Shown here in pieces: positions 51,188 to 59,194 of a stretch of DNA of 64,000 nt. The position numbers and the translations under genes are program-made. The stretch comes from Anaerotruncus sp. MC2020 (GTDB lineage: Bacteria > Bacillota > Clostridia > Oscillospirales > Ruminococcaceae): contig KL370840.1 of NCBI GenBank assembly GCA_000701945.1, positions 186,001-250,000 of the forward strand. The letters run 5' to 3'. The first letter of the stretch is position 1. Each line of letters begins with the position of its first letter. The notes under the pieces were generated by a model. That model had not been told where the DNA came from, ran no database searches, and saw nothing but the letters and a program-made list of their open reading frames with translations.

Positions 51188-52075
51188 ATGATCGAATTCA
51201 GAGAGATAGCGATTTCTGATAAAGAGCGTATCAACGCCGCTCTTGCCAAGTCAGACTTCATGGGCTGTGAATACTCCTTTGCGAACAACATCGCGTGGAG
51301 GCGGCTCAATAACTCAAAAATAGCCTTTTACAAGGATTTCTACATCTGTGCCTCGTTCAATGACGGTACCAAGCCCCCCTGCTACATTTTGCCTGCGGGT
51401 GAGGGCGACTACCGAGATGTCATCACAGAGCTGAGACGGCACTCCGAAAGTCTCGGATTTCCGCTTGTTATGTTCGGCTTCACGGAGAAGACACTGCCTA
51501 TGCTCGAGGAGTTGTTCCCCTATGAGTTCACTGCCGAGCCCGACCGCGACAGCTCCGACTACATCTACCTCCGCTCCGACCTTGCGGAGCTCGCGGGGAA
51601 AAAGTACCACGCAAAGCGCAATCACCTCGCGCGGTTCATGGAGCTCGACTACGAATACTCACCTATCACCGAGCGAGATTACGACGACTGTATTTACTTC
51701 CTGACCGAGCAGTACAATATCAAGGACACCGCAGACCACAGCTTCATAGCCGAGCAGTTCGCGATAAATACTTATTTCTCACACTTTGAGGAGCTCGGGC
51801 TGAAGGGCGGTCTTATTCGTATCGGAGGCAAAGTCTCTGCCGTGACTATCGGCGAACACCTTAACTCCGAGACGTTCTGCGTTCACATCGAGAAGGCGGA
51901 CACCTCGCACAACGGCATATATGCGGGCATAAACAACCTGTTCGTGCGCTCCGAGACGGAGGGTCACAAATACATCAACCGCGAGGAAGACCTCGGGCTC
52001 GAGGGACTCCGCAAGGCGAAGCTCTCGTATCATCCCGCGTTTATCCTCAGCAAGTATGAGGTAATATTTCGATAA
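51188..52075 (+). CDS. DUF2156 / phosphatidylglycerol lysyltransferase C-terminal-like protein
   Basis: A 295-residue protein with two GNAT-like halves, as in the DUF2156 family: CEYSFANNIAWRRLNN near the start, KYHAKRNHLARF in the middle, and YINREEDLGLEGLRKAKLSYHP at the end. Relatives include the soluble lobe of aminoacyl-phosphatidylglycerol synthases. There is no membrane part here, so the acceptor is unknown. It directly abuts thyX. Confidence 0.82.
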   Translation: MIEFREIAISDKERINAALAKSDFMGCEYSFANNIAWRRLNNSKIAFYKDFYICASFNDGTKPPCYILPAGEGDYRDVITELRRHSESLGFPLVMFGFTEKTLPMLEELFPYEFTAEPDRDSSDYIYLRSDLAELAGKKYHAKRNHLARFMELDYEYSPITERDYDDCIYFLTEQYNIKDTADHSFIAEQFAINTYFSHFEELGLKGGLIRIGGKVSAVTIGEHLNSETFCVHIEKADTSHNGIYAGINNLFVRSETEGHKYINREEDLGLEGLRKAKLSYHPAFILSKYEVIFR

Positions 52076-52151
52076 CAATGGCTCTGCCTTTGGAAAAGGA
52101 AACGAGCTCAAAATAAATTTCAGCATATGTAATGAAGAAAGGACAATCATT

Positions 52152-52697
52152 ATGATATATGTATTCTTAGCAAACGGATTCGAGGAAATAGAGGCTCTGA
52201 CGCCTGTAGACCTGCTCAGACGCGCAGGCAAGCAGGTCATCACTGTTGGTGTCGGCGACAGCGTTATCGTCGGCTCGCACGGCATCGCAGTAGTGCCTGA
52301 TACTATCGCAGAGGAGGCTATCCTCGGCGACGAGCTCGAGATGATAGTTCTCCCCGGAGGTATGCCCGGTACGCTCAACCTCGAGGGCAATCCCTATGTT
52401 CAGCAGGCTATCGACTACTGCATGGAGAAGAACATCACGATCGGCGCTATCTGCGCGGCTCCGTCCATTCTCGGACACAAGGGCTATCTCAAGGGCAAGA
52501 CCGCTGTCTGCTACGAGGGCTTTGAGACTCAGCTTGACGGCGCGACTATCGGTGAGGGCTCAGTAGCTGTCGACGGCAACATCATCACTGCGCGTGGTGC
52601 AGGAGTTGCGACGCAGTTCGCGCTCAAGCTCGTTGAGACTGCCGCCTCAAAGGCTGAGAGCGAACGCCAGTTCAAGGCGATACTCTGCGAGAAGTAA
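52152..52697 (+). CDS. DJ-1/PfpI family protein
   Basis: A 181-residue protein of the DJ-1/ThiJ group. N-terminal FLANGFEEIEALTPVDLLRRAG and the nucleophile elbow IGAICAAPSIL with the conserved cysteine are present, plus PGGMPGTLNL. Members are proposed deglycases or redox-sensing chaperones; function in this organism is unknown. AAAGGAC precedes the start. The stop shares a base with the next start (TAATG). Confidence 0.9.
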   Translation: MIYVFLANGFEEIEALTPVDLLRRAGKQVITVGVGDSVIVGSHGIAVVPDTIAEEAILGDELEMIVLPGGMPGTLNLEGNPYVQQAIDYCMEKNITIGAICAAPSILGHKGYLKGKTAVCYEGFETQLDGATIGEGSVAVDGNIITARGAGVATQFALKLVETAASKAESERQFKAILCEK

Positions 52698-53254
52698 TGC
52701 AGGACAAAAATGGACTCCGCAGGCACTTCTCGGAGGTGCGCAAGGCGGCAAAGACAGATGCCAAGGACGCTGTGATAACAGAAAAGGTTCTCGCTCTGTA
52801 TGAGGTCGCGGAGGCGGACAATGTGCTGATGTTTGCTTCATTCGGTTCAGAAGTTGACACATGGGACTTGGCTCGAAAGCTGATTGACATTAACAAAGCC
52901 TTAGCCTACCCTAAATGCGGCAAGGACAGTACTATGACGTTCCACATCGTAAACGATACTGCCGACCTCAAAGACGGTGCCTACGGCATTCCCGAGCCTG
53001 ACAGCTCACTGCCCTGCCCTGATATCACCGCGCGGACAGTCTGCATAGTCCCTGGGCTCGCATTCACTGAAAAAGGCGCAAGGCTCGGCTACGGAGGCGG
53101 CTTCTACGACCGCTTTATCGCCGCGTATCCCGAAATAACAACGATCGCTCTCGCGTATGAAGCCATGATAACTGACAGTCTGCCCGTGCAGGAGCATGAC
53201 ATGACTGTAGAACTTATTGTAACAGAAGAAAGGACGGTGCTCTGTAATGAGTGA
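52697..53254 (+). CDS. 5-formyltetrahydrofolate cyclo-ligase
   Basis: A 185-residue enzyme that uses ATP to convert 5-formyl-THF to 5,10-methenyl-THF, returning the storage form to the active folate pool. It shows KNGLRRHFSEVRKAAK at the N-terminus, VPGLAFTEKGARLGYGGGFYDRF as the signature and a HDMTVELIVTEE-type end. It overlaps the DJ-1 gene by 1 nt and mltG by 8 nt, so the three are coupled. Confidence 0.93.
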   Translation: MQDKNGLRRHFSEVRKAAKTDAKDAVITEKVLALYEVAEADNVLMFASFGSEVDTWDLARKLIDINKALAYPKCGKDSTMTFHIVNDTADLKDGAYGIPEPDSSLPCPDITARTVCIVPGLAFTEKGARLGYGGGFYDRFIAAYPEITTIALAYEAMITDSLPVQEHDMTVELIVTEERTVLCNE

Positions 53255-54617
53255 TAACAGAGACGCTATCAACGACATTTTGAACGAGCTGGACAGGAAG
53301 AACGAACAGCCGAAGTCTGCTCCCGAGCAGCCCGAGGTCAAGCCCGAGCCTGTTCATGAGGCTCCCGTTCATGAGGCTCAGCCTGAGTACGTACAGGAGC
53401 AGCCCGCTCCCGCACCTCAGCAGCAGCCGATGTACGGTCAGGCTCCGAGACAGCCGTATCCTGCGGCGGCAGCTCCGCAGCGAATGAACGGAGCACAGCC
53501 GCCTCATAAGAAAAAGCATAAGAAAAAGAAGAGACAGCGCAGCCGTCTCCCTGGCGTTATCATCTACACGACGTTCATCTTCGGTATTTCGATAATCCTC
53601 TCGCTCGTTATAATCAGCTTCGGAAAGGATATGCTCGGCATAGGCAAGAGCGACAAGACTCAGCTCGTTGTTATCCCTGACGGTGCGAGCACTCAGGAGA
53701 TATCCGTCCTTCTCGAGGAGGAGGGCATTATCAGGTCGCCCAAGGCTTTCCAGTTCTTCACAAAGCTCAGAAAAGACAACTCCTACTATATCGCGGGACA
53801 GCACTTCCTGCGCCCGAATATGGCGTATGAGGCTATAATCTACGAGCTGACAAAGATACCCACCGAGGAGAAGGGCGAGTCGATACAGATAACCTTCCCC
53901 GAAGGCATCACGCTTATCAAAGCCGCAGATATACTTCAGGAGGAAGGCGTTTGCAACGCTCAGGATTTCATATTCTACTTCAATTCGGGCGGATTCGGCT
54001 TCGAGTTCGAGGACCAGCTCCCGCTCGACGCGACGATGAAGTTCGAGAAGATGGAGGGCTACCTCTTCCCCGATACCTACTACTTCTACCAGAACAGCGA
54101 GCCTGAAGAGGTCTGCCAGAAGATATACTACAATTTCAACGAAAAGATGACTCCCGAGCGCTACAAGAAGATGAAGGAAAACAATCTCTCGCTCGACCAG
54201 CTCGTAACCTTTGCCTCTATCGTTCAGGCTGAGGCTCCGTCGCAGGAGGACATGGTCAAGGTAGCTTCCGTATTCTGGAACCGTCTCGAGGATTCCGACA
54301 GGTTCCCCAAGCTCGAATCAGACCCGACCTCCAACTATGCAAACGATGTTGTACGTCCGAATATGGAATACTTCGACGAGGCATTCGTAAACGCATATGA
54401 TACCTACAAGACGCCCGGTCTCCCGCCCGGAGCTATCTGCAATCCCGGTATCGACGCTATTGACGCAGTTCTCGCACATCAGAAGAGCGATTACTACTAC
54501 TTCTGTGCTAATATCTACACCAAGGAGACATTCTTCGCGGAAACTCTCGAAGAGCATGAAGCTAACCTTGCCGAGAGAGACCGTCAATATGAGGAAATGA
54601 AGAATGCTGAGGAATAA
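53247..54617 (+). CDS. mltG: Endolytic murein transglycosylase
   Basis: A 456-residue MltG/YceG protein that cuts nascent glycan strands during peptidoglycan synthesis. The N-terminal cytoplasmic region (about 1-100) is rich in Pro/Gln/Glu and ends in a Lys/Arg cluster (HKKKHKKKKRQRSR). One membrane helix follows (about 108-130). A LysM-like subdomain and the catalytic domain follow, with catalytic Glu329 in FASIVQAEAPS and the DPTSNYAND and PPGAICNPG motifs. The U32 gene follows after 9 nt, as in Bacillus. Confidence 0.94.
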   Translation: MSDNRDAINDILNELDRKNEQPKSAPEQPEVKPEPVHEAPVHEAQPEYVQEQPAPAPQQQPMYGQAPRQPYPAAAAPQRMNGAQPPHKKKHKKKKRQRSRLPGVIIYTTFIFGISIILSLVIISFGKDMLGIGKSDKTQLVVIPDGASTQEISVLLEEEGIIRSPKAFQFFTKLRKDNSYYIAGQHFLRPNMAYEAIIYELTKIPTEEKGESIQITFPEGITLIKAADILQEEGVCNAQDFIFYFNSGGFGFEFEDQLPLDATMKFEKMEGYLFPDTYYFYQNSEPEEVCQKIYYNFNEKMTPERYKKMKENNLSLDQLVTFASIVQAEAPSQEDMVKVASVFWNRLEDSDRFPKLESDPTSNYANDVVRPNMEYFDEAFVNAYDTYKTPGLPPGAICNPGIDAIDAVLAHQKSDYYYFCANIYTKETFFAETLEEHEANLAERDRQYEEMKNAEE

Positions 54618-54626
54618 GGAGACTAT

Positions 54627-55844
54627 ATGAACAGACTTGAAGTCCTCGCTCCCGCGGGTGACGAGGAGAGACTTGCCGCGGCGCTCAATTACGGCGCCGA
54701 TGCGGTCTATCTCGGACGCAAACAGTTCGGTATGCGTTCCTCCCCCATGAATTTTGAGTTTGAACAGCTCGTCAGGGCTGTCGAGCAGGCTCATGCAAAG
54801 GGCGTGAAAGTGTATCTCACCTGCAATACCCTGCCCCGAAACAACGAGATTCCGTTCTTCGAGCGCTTTGTCAAGGAGGCTGTCGAGGCTAAGGTCGACG
54901 CGCTTATCGTTGCGGATATCGGACTGCTCATGCTTATAAAAAAATACGCTCCAGATATGGAGGTACATATCTCCACACAGACGGGCATAGTCAACTACGT
55001 GACGGCGCGCGAGCTCCACAATATGGGTGCGAAGAGAGTTGTTCTCGCGCGGGAGCTCTGTCTCGATGAGATAGCGGAGATTCGCGCCAAGACAAGCTCT
55101 GACCTCGATATCGAGTGCTTCGTCCACGGTGCTATGTGCGTGTCGTTCTCGGGCAGGTGTCTGCTCTCGCAGTACCTCGTCGGTCGTGACGCCAACCGCG
55201 GCGAGTGCGCTCAGCCGTGCCGCTGGAGCTACCACCTCGTAGAGGAGAAGCGCCCGAACGAGTTCTATCCCATATTCGAGGACGAAAAGGGCACATATAT
55301 CCTCAATGCGAAGGATATGTGCATGATAGAGCACATTGACAAGCTCGCGGAGGCGGGCGTGTACAGCCTCAAAATTGAGGGGCGCGCTAAGTCCGCCTAC
55401 TATGTTACCGTTGTCACCAACGCCTACAGACTCGCGGTTGACGAATACTATAAAGACCCGTACAATTTCAAGCTCCCCGACTGGATACGCGACGAGGTGT
55501 ACAAGGTCAGCCACAGACAGTACTGCGAGGGCTTCTTCTTCGGCAGACCCGATAACTCCCAGTATTACGAGAACAGCGGCTATATCCGCAACTATGACGT
55601 TGTCGCCGTCGTTGACGAGTGCATGGATGGAACGGTATACTGCACTCAGCGTAACCGCTTTTTTGCGGGCGATACGGTGGAGCTCCTTGCTCCGTCAAGC
55701 AAGCCCGTCGAAATGAAGCTTGACACCCTCTTCGACGAAAACGGCGAGCAGATCGAGACCGCAAACCACGCTATGATGAGGTTCAGCTTCCCGTCGGAGC
55801 TCACCTTCCCCGCGGGTACGGTCATCCGCAAGTCGGTGGACTGA
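54627..55844 (+). CDS. U32-family protein (tRNA/rRNA hydroxylation or peptidase U32)
   Basis: A 405-residue U32 protein. N-terminal VLAPAGDEERLAAALNYGADAVYLG, HISTQTGIVN, FVHGAMCVSFSGRCLLSQY with the Cys cluster NRGECAQPCRW, and LKIEGRAKSAYYV are all present. Family members labelled peptidases include TrhP and RlhA, which hydroxylate tRNA or rRNA using prephenate. Placement beside mltG matches the Bacillus yrrL-yrrN/O order, which favours the tRNA enzyme. The stop shares its last base with the next start. Confidence 0.9.
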   Translation: MNRLEVLAPAGDEERLAAALNYGADAVYLGRKQFGMRSSPMNFEFEQLVRAVEQAHAKGVKVYLTCNTLPRNNEIPFFERFVKEAVEAKVDALIVADIGLLMLIKKYAPDMEVHISTQTGIVNYVTARELHNMGAKRVVLARELCLDEIAEIRAKTSSDLDIECFVHGAMCVSFSGRCLLSQYLVGRDANRGECAQPCRWSYHLVEEKRPNEFYPIFEDEKGTYILNAKDMCMIEHIDKLAEAGVYSLKIEGRAKSAYYVTVVTNAYRLAVDEYYKDPYNFKLPDWIRDEVYKVSHRQYCEGFFFGRPDNSQYYENSGYIRNYDVVAVVDECMDGTVYCTQRNRFFAGDTVELLAPSSKPVEMKLDTLFDENGEQIETANHAMMRFSFPSELTFPAGTVIRKSVD

Positions 55845-56299
55845 TGAACGGCTTGGAGTTCGGTCAGCTCCGCGAGGATGAGCTGAAAGAGGCGTATGAG
55901 CTATGCACGCGTACTTTCGGCGAGTTTGTCTCGTTCGAGAATGTGTGCGAGACGTACAAAAGGTGCAAGGACGACAAGAACTATCACTTCATAGTCGGCA
56001 GGTGTGACGGGAAAATCGTTGCCTATGCGACTATGGCTCTTGTCTATAACCTCTTCGACGGGACTTATCCCGTAGCGTATCTGTGGTACGTCTGCGTGCA
56101 TGAGGACTACAGGAGGCAGGGCGTTGCAAGAGTGCTGTTCCGCGAGATAGACCGCATCGCCGACGAGAACAGCGTTGAGATAATCTCCCTCTCGTGTCGC
56201 CGTGAAAATACACCTGCGGTAAAACTCTACCGCTCGCTTGGCTTCACCGAGGAAGAGGATATCACCTTCGTGAAGAATATCTACGAACAGTGGGACTAA
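55844..56299 (+). CDS. GNAT family N-acetyltransferase
   Basis: A 151-residue acetyltransferase with the acetyl-CoA loop VCVHEDYRRQGVARVLF (Q/RxxGxG/A type) at about residues 82-98 and LYRSLGFTEEEDI near the end. Substrate is unknown. The start is coupled to the U32 stop (TGATG). It is the last gene before a terminator. Confidence 0.9.
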   Translation: MNGLEFGQLREDELKEAYELCTRTFGEFVSFENVCETYKRCKDDKNYHFIVGRCDGKIVAYATMALVYNLFDGTYPVAYLWYVCVHEDYRRQGVARVLFREIDRIADENSVEIISLSCRRENTPAVKLYRSLGFTEEEDITFVKNIYEQWD

Positions 56300-56300
56300 A

Positions 56301-56332
56301 AAAGGCTTCCTGACATCAGGAAGCCTTTGATT
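56301..56332 (+). terminator. Terminator of the mltG-U32-GNAT unit
   Basis: A perfect 13-bp stem AAAGGCTTCCTGA / TCAGGAAGCCTTT with 2-nt loop, followed by GATT. Confidence 0.8.
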
Positions 56333-56345
56333 ATATATAAATGAA

Positions 56346-56371
56346 AAGCGGGATTCATTTGAATCCCGCTT
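56346..56371 (-). terminator. Third terminator downstream of tRNA-Thr
   Basis: A perfect 11-bp stem AAGCGGGATTC / GAATCCCGCTT. On the minus strand it is followed by TTC. It stands last of three hairpins after the tRNA gene. Confidence 0.6.
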
Positions 56372-56404
56372 GTGTATGTGTTACAATATTGATACCGTTT
56401 CATG

Positions 56405-56447
56405 CGCGGAAAAAAATTCGCGCCCCAGCTTTACTGAGACGCGAATT
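56405..56447 (-). terminator. Second terminator downstream of tRNA-Thr
   Basis: On the minus strand AATTCGCG pairs with CGCGAATT, followed by a run of seven T. An 18-nt segment CGCGGAAAAAAATTCGCG (56405-56422) is repeated exactly at 56504-56521. Confidence 0.75.
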
Positions 56448-56503
56448 TGCCTGCGGGGGGCTCCACGCTGAAAAGCTGTTACAAAACAGATGCGACTATG
56501 GGA

Positions 56504-56545
56504 CGCGGAAAAAAATTCGCGGTTCAGAAAAACTGAACCGCGAAT
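56504..56545 (-). terminator. First terminator downstream of tRNA-Thr
   Basis: On the minus strand a perfect 13-bp stem ATTCGCGGTTCAG / CTGAACCGCGAAT (loop TTTTT) is followed by seven T. It ends the tRNA-Thr transcript. Confidence 0.88.
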
Positions 56546-56566
56546 CTGCGCGCGCCCGCTCGGCGC

Positions 56567-56642
56567 TGGAGCTGATGATCGGACTTGAACCGACGACCTA
56601 CGCCTTACCAAGGCGTTGCGCTACCGACTGTGCCACATCAGC
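56567..56642 (-). tRNA. tRNA-Thr (anticodon GGT)
   Basis: A 76-nt cloverleaf on the minus strand. The 7-bp acceptor stem GCTGATG/CATCAGC is perfect and the CCA end is encoded. The anticodon arm is ACGCC-TTGGTAA-GGCGT, giving anticodon GGT. The T arm contains GGTTCAAGTCC. A consensus promoter lies upstream and three stacked terminators downstream. Confidence 0.95.
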
Positions 56643-56655
56643 ACCAACGATAATT

Positions 56656-56684
56656 ATTATACACCAGTGTCAGCTCATTGTCAA
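56656..56684 (-). promoter_or_regulatory. Consensus promoter of tRNA-Thr
   Basis: On the minus strand: TTGACA (56684-56679), 17-nt spacer, TATAAT (56661-56656). Both hexamers are perfect. Confidence 0.85.
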
Positions 56685-56726
56685 GCAATTGCAAATATAT
56701 TTTATTATTTTAATTTTATTTCAGGC

Positions 56727-56755
56727 TTGACATTTCCGCCTTTATATGTTATCAT
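56727..56755 (+). promoter_or_regulatory. Promoter of the tyrS T-box leader
   Basis: TTGACA (56727-56732), 17-nt spacer, TATCAT (56750-56755). Leader transcription starts near 56762. Confidence 0.82.
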
Positions 56756-56761
56756 ATTCAT

Positions 56762-57000
56762 ATCTTCAAAGACGTTGAACGGACTAAACCCGTGCATTCC
56801 CTTTTTCAGAGAGCTGTCGGTCGGTGTGAGACAGCATGGCGGCACGGCGGAGTTACTTCCGTGAGTCTCTGCGCTGAACTGACAGTAGGCGCGGACGGGT
56901 CTGCCCGTTACAGCTCAATGAGGTCGGATATTCCGACGAATCAGGGTGGTAACACGAGTCACTTCGTCCCTGTACAGCTTAGTCTGTACAGGGATTTTTG
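56762..57000 (+). promoter_or_regulatory. T-box riboswitch (tyrosine) controlling tyrS
   Basis: A tRNA-sensing leader. Stem I base: CAGAGA (56807-56812) with TCTCTG (56866-56871). Within it are GCTGTC/GACAGC with the typical GGTGTGA, and the specifier TAC (56854-56856), a Tyr codon. Stem III is GTCGGA/TCCGAC. The T-box sequence is AGGGTGGTAACACG (56943-56956), followed by the terminator TCCCTGTACAG / CTGTACAGGGA and TTTTTG (56967-56999). Uncharged tRNA-Tyr would stabilise the antiterminator and allow tyrS expression. Stem I is short, about 65 nt. Confidence 0.93.
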
Positions 57001-57143
57001 TTTGCCGAAGGTGCGGGACGGTTTGCCCTGCGGAAACAGACTTCCCTGCCCTGAATCCGTATAACGGAAAGTATCAGGGACAGATAGGTGCAACAGGCTC
57101 AAGGGTATTCCTTGATTCAGATATATAAAAAGGAGAAATGATT

Positions 57144-58361
57144 ATGACAACTTTTGAAGAACTCAAACGCAGAGGTCTCCTCGCTCAGCTCACTGACGAG
57201 AAAGAGATAGAGGAGCTCGTGAACGCGGGTAAGGCTACGTTCTACATTGGCTTTGACCCGACTGCCGATTCCCTCCACGTAGGACACTTCATGGCTCTTT
57301 GCCTTATGAAGCGCCTGCAAATGGCGGGCAACAAGCCTATCGTCCTCATCGGCGGCGGTACTGCTATGATAGGCGACCCCTCGGGCAAGACCGATATGCG
57401 CAAGATGATGACTCCCGAGACTATCCAGCACAACGTTGATTGCTTCAAGAAGCAGATGAGCCGTTTCATTGACTTCTCCGAAGGCAAGGCTATCATCGTC
57501 AACAATGCTGACTGGCTCATGAACCTCAACTATATTGAGGTGCTCCGTGAGGTCGGCGCTCATTTCAGCGTAAACCGTATGCTCACAGCTGAGTGCTACA
57601 AGCAGAGACTCGAGCGCGGACTCTCCTTCCTCGAATTCAACTATATGATAATGCAGAGCTACGACTTCTACCAGCTCTTCCAGAAATACGGCTGCAATAT
57701 GCAGTTCGGCGGCGACGACCAGTGGAGCAATATGCTCGGCGGTACTGAGCTCATACGCCGCAAGCTCGGCAAGGACGCATACGCTATGACTATCACTCTG
57801 CTCCTCAACTCCGAGGGCAAGAAGATGGGCAAGACCGAAAAGGGCGCGGTATGGCTCGACCCCGAGAAGACCACTCCCTACGAGTTCTTCCAGTACTGGC
57901 GCAACGTCGATGATGCTGACGTTATCAAGTGCCTGAAAATGCTCACATTCGTCCCCGTTGAGCAGATAGAGGAAATGGAGAAGTCCATGGAGGGCGCGCA
58001 GTTCAACGCGGCAAAGGAGCTTCTCGCATATGAGCTGACAAAGCTCGTTCATGGCGAGGAGGAGGCTGAAAAGGCTAAGGCTGCGGCAAAGGCTCTCTTC
58101 GGAGGCTCTGGCGACAGCGAGAATATGCCCGTTGCTGAGATAAGTGCGGCTGACCTCACCGACGGTGCTATGGGTATACTCAATATCCTCGTTAAGGCGG
58201 AGCTCGCTCCTTCTATCTCGGAGGCTCGCCGTCTCGTACAGCAGGGCGGTATCACCGTTGACGACGTCAAGGTGTCCGACCCCAAGGCTATGATAACTCT
58301 CGACAAGGATATCATCGTCCGAAAGGGCAAGAAGGCGTTCAAGAAGGTCGTTGTAAAGTAA
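57144..58361 (+). CDS. tyrS: Tyrosyl-tRNA synthetase
   Basis: A 405-residue class I synthetase that charges tRNA-Tyr. HIGH-type motif HVGH in [15 protein letters not shown], tyrosine-binding segments SYDFYQLF and [14 protein letters not shown]-type loop [14 protein letters not shown], and a C-terminal S4-like RNA-binding domain ([19 protein letters not shown]). The ATG at 57144 is chosen because AGGAG lies 8 nt upstream; an ATG at 57138 is too close. A 143-nt spacer separates it from the T-box terminator. Confidence 0.96.
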   Translation: MTTFEELKRRGLLAQLTDEKEIEELVNAGKATFYIGFDPTADSLHVGHFMALCLMKRLQMAGNKPIVLIGGGTAMIGDPSGKTDMRKMMTPETIQHNVDCFKKQMSRFIDFSEGKAIIVNNADWLMNLNYIEVLREVGAHFSVNRMLTAECYKQRLERGLSFLEFNYMIMQSYDFYQLFQKYGCNMQFGGDDQWSNMLGGTELIRRKLGKDAYAMTITLLLNSEGKKMGKTEKGAVWLDPEKTTPYEFFQYWRNVDDADVIKCLKMLTFVPVEQIEEMEKSMEGAQFNAAKELLAYELTKLVHGEEEAEKAKAAAKALFGGSGDSENMPVAEISAADLTDGAMGILNILVKAELAPSISEARRLVQQGGITVDDVKVSDPKAMITLDKDIIVRKGKKAFKKVVVK

Positions 58362-58365
58362 GTAG

Positions 58366-58384
58366 GGGCGGATATCATCCGCCC
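58366..58384. repeat. Intergenic palindrome after tyrS
   Basis: GGGCGGAT / ATCCGCCC with 3-nt loop, preceded by GTAG as in the element at 849-908. No T-run follows. It belongs to the small family of GC-rich palindromes in this window. Confidence 0.55.
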
Positions 58385-58397
58385 GCATAAATAAAGA

Positions 58398-58433
58398 AAA
58401 GCCGTATACAGCGATGTATACGGCTTTTTGTTA
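58398..58433. terminator. Bidirectional terminator between tyrS and the DUF2726 gene
   Basis: AAAAGCCGTATAC / GTATACGGCTTTT with loop AGCGAT and T-runs on both strands. Confidence 0.88.
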
Positions 58434-58955
58434 TGTATTGGCATTGTTTATTACTTCTGAAGTGGGAGGATTGAGTATTTTTTCAATTTCTTGCAAATCT
58501 CCATAAGTCCTAACAAAAGTATATCCTGCTTTAGTAAGAGCGTTATTTACAAAATCGTCCCTATCTCTTCGGTCAGATTTTGAATGGCTGTTATCATCAA
58601 GCTCGATAAGCATTTTTATGCTCATATTCTTTGCTATTGCAAAATCAATATGCTTAGCTTTTATCATATTGAAATACTTAATTCGTTCTTTTTCGGAAAG
58701 ACTGTTATCGACTTCAATTAAATCAGCAAGACGAATTTTTGATAGGATATCTAAATTGTTTTTTTCAGTAACCTCTTTCAGTTTACAATAAAATGCATAC
58801 TCGCGCTTGGTAAGCAACAGTTTCTTTTTATAAGGGTAATATTTTATGCCTTCATTTTTGTTGTCATTTTCGTCCCTTTTGAAAAAAGGTAAAACTGCCT
58901 GTGCGATATTGGCGATTATAAGTATTACGATTAAAATGATAACAAAGTATTTCAT
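58431..58955 (-). CDS. DUF2726 protein with N-terminal membrane helix
   Basis: A 174-residue protein with one membrane helix (about 2-24) and a DUF2726 domain, which has a restriction-endonuclease-like topoisomerase/nuclease fold. Core elements are LLTKREYAFYCKL, RLADLIEVD, IDFAIAKN, and LIELDDNSHSKSDRRDRDDFVNNALTKAGY. The D...ExD-type residues are present in order (FAIA then IELDD). Substrate is unknown. The start at 58955 follows GGAGGA. It lies downstream of the tRNA-Pro terminator, so its promoter is not clear. Confidence 0.8.
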   Translation of the reverse strand: MKYFVIILIVILIIANIAQAVLPFFKRDENDNKNEGIKYYPYKKKLLLTKREYAFYCKLKEVTEKNNLDILSKIRLADLIEVDNSLSEKERIKYFNMIKAKHIDFAIAKNMSIKMLIELDDNSHSKSDRRDRDDFVNNALTKAGYTFVRTYGDLQEIEKILNPPTSEVINNANT

Positions 58956-58986
58956 AAAATCCTCCATAAAATCATATTAAAGAAAA

Positions 58987-59011
58987 ACTCCGCAGCTATT
59001 GCCACGGAGCT
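58987..59011 (-). terminator. Terminator of tRNA-Pro
   Basis: On the minus strand: AGCTCCG / CGGAGTT with a 10-12-nt loop, followed by TTTTTC. Confidence 0.75.
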
Positions 59012-59034
59012 TTATTGGGGTTGCTGATCGCAAC

Positions 59035-59110
59035 TGGTCTGAGTGACGGGACTTGAACCCACGGCCTCTACCACCCCAAGGTAGCGCGCTACCAACTGCG
59101 CCACACCCAG
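59035..59110 (-). tRNA. tRNA-Pro (anticodon GGG)
   Basis: A 76-nt cloverleaf on the minus strand. Acceptor stem CTGGGTG/CACTCAG (one G-T pair), encoded CCA. The anticodon arm CTACC-TTGGGGT-GGTAG gives anticodon GGG. The T arm contains GGGTTCAAGTCCC. Confidence 0.95.
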
Positions 59111-59145
59111 TCAGTGTATTGAATACTCTGCAATCAACAATATAA

Positions 59146-59174
59146 ATTATATCACTGACGGGGTAAGATGTCAA
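59146..59174 (-). promoter_or_regulatory. Consensus promoter of tRNA-Pro
   Basis: On the minus strand: TTGACA (59174-59169), 17-nt spacer, TATAAT (59151-59146). Perfect hexamers. Confidence 0.85.
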
Positions 59175-59194
59175 GGCTTTTTCTTATATTTTTT

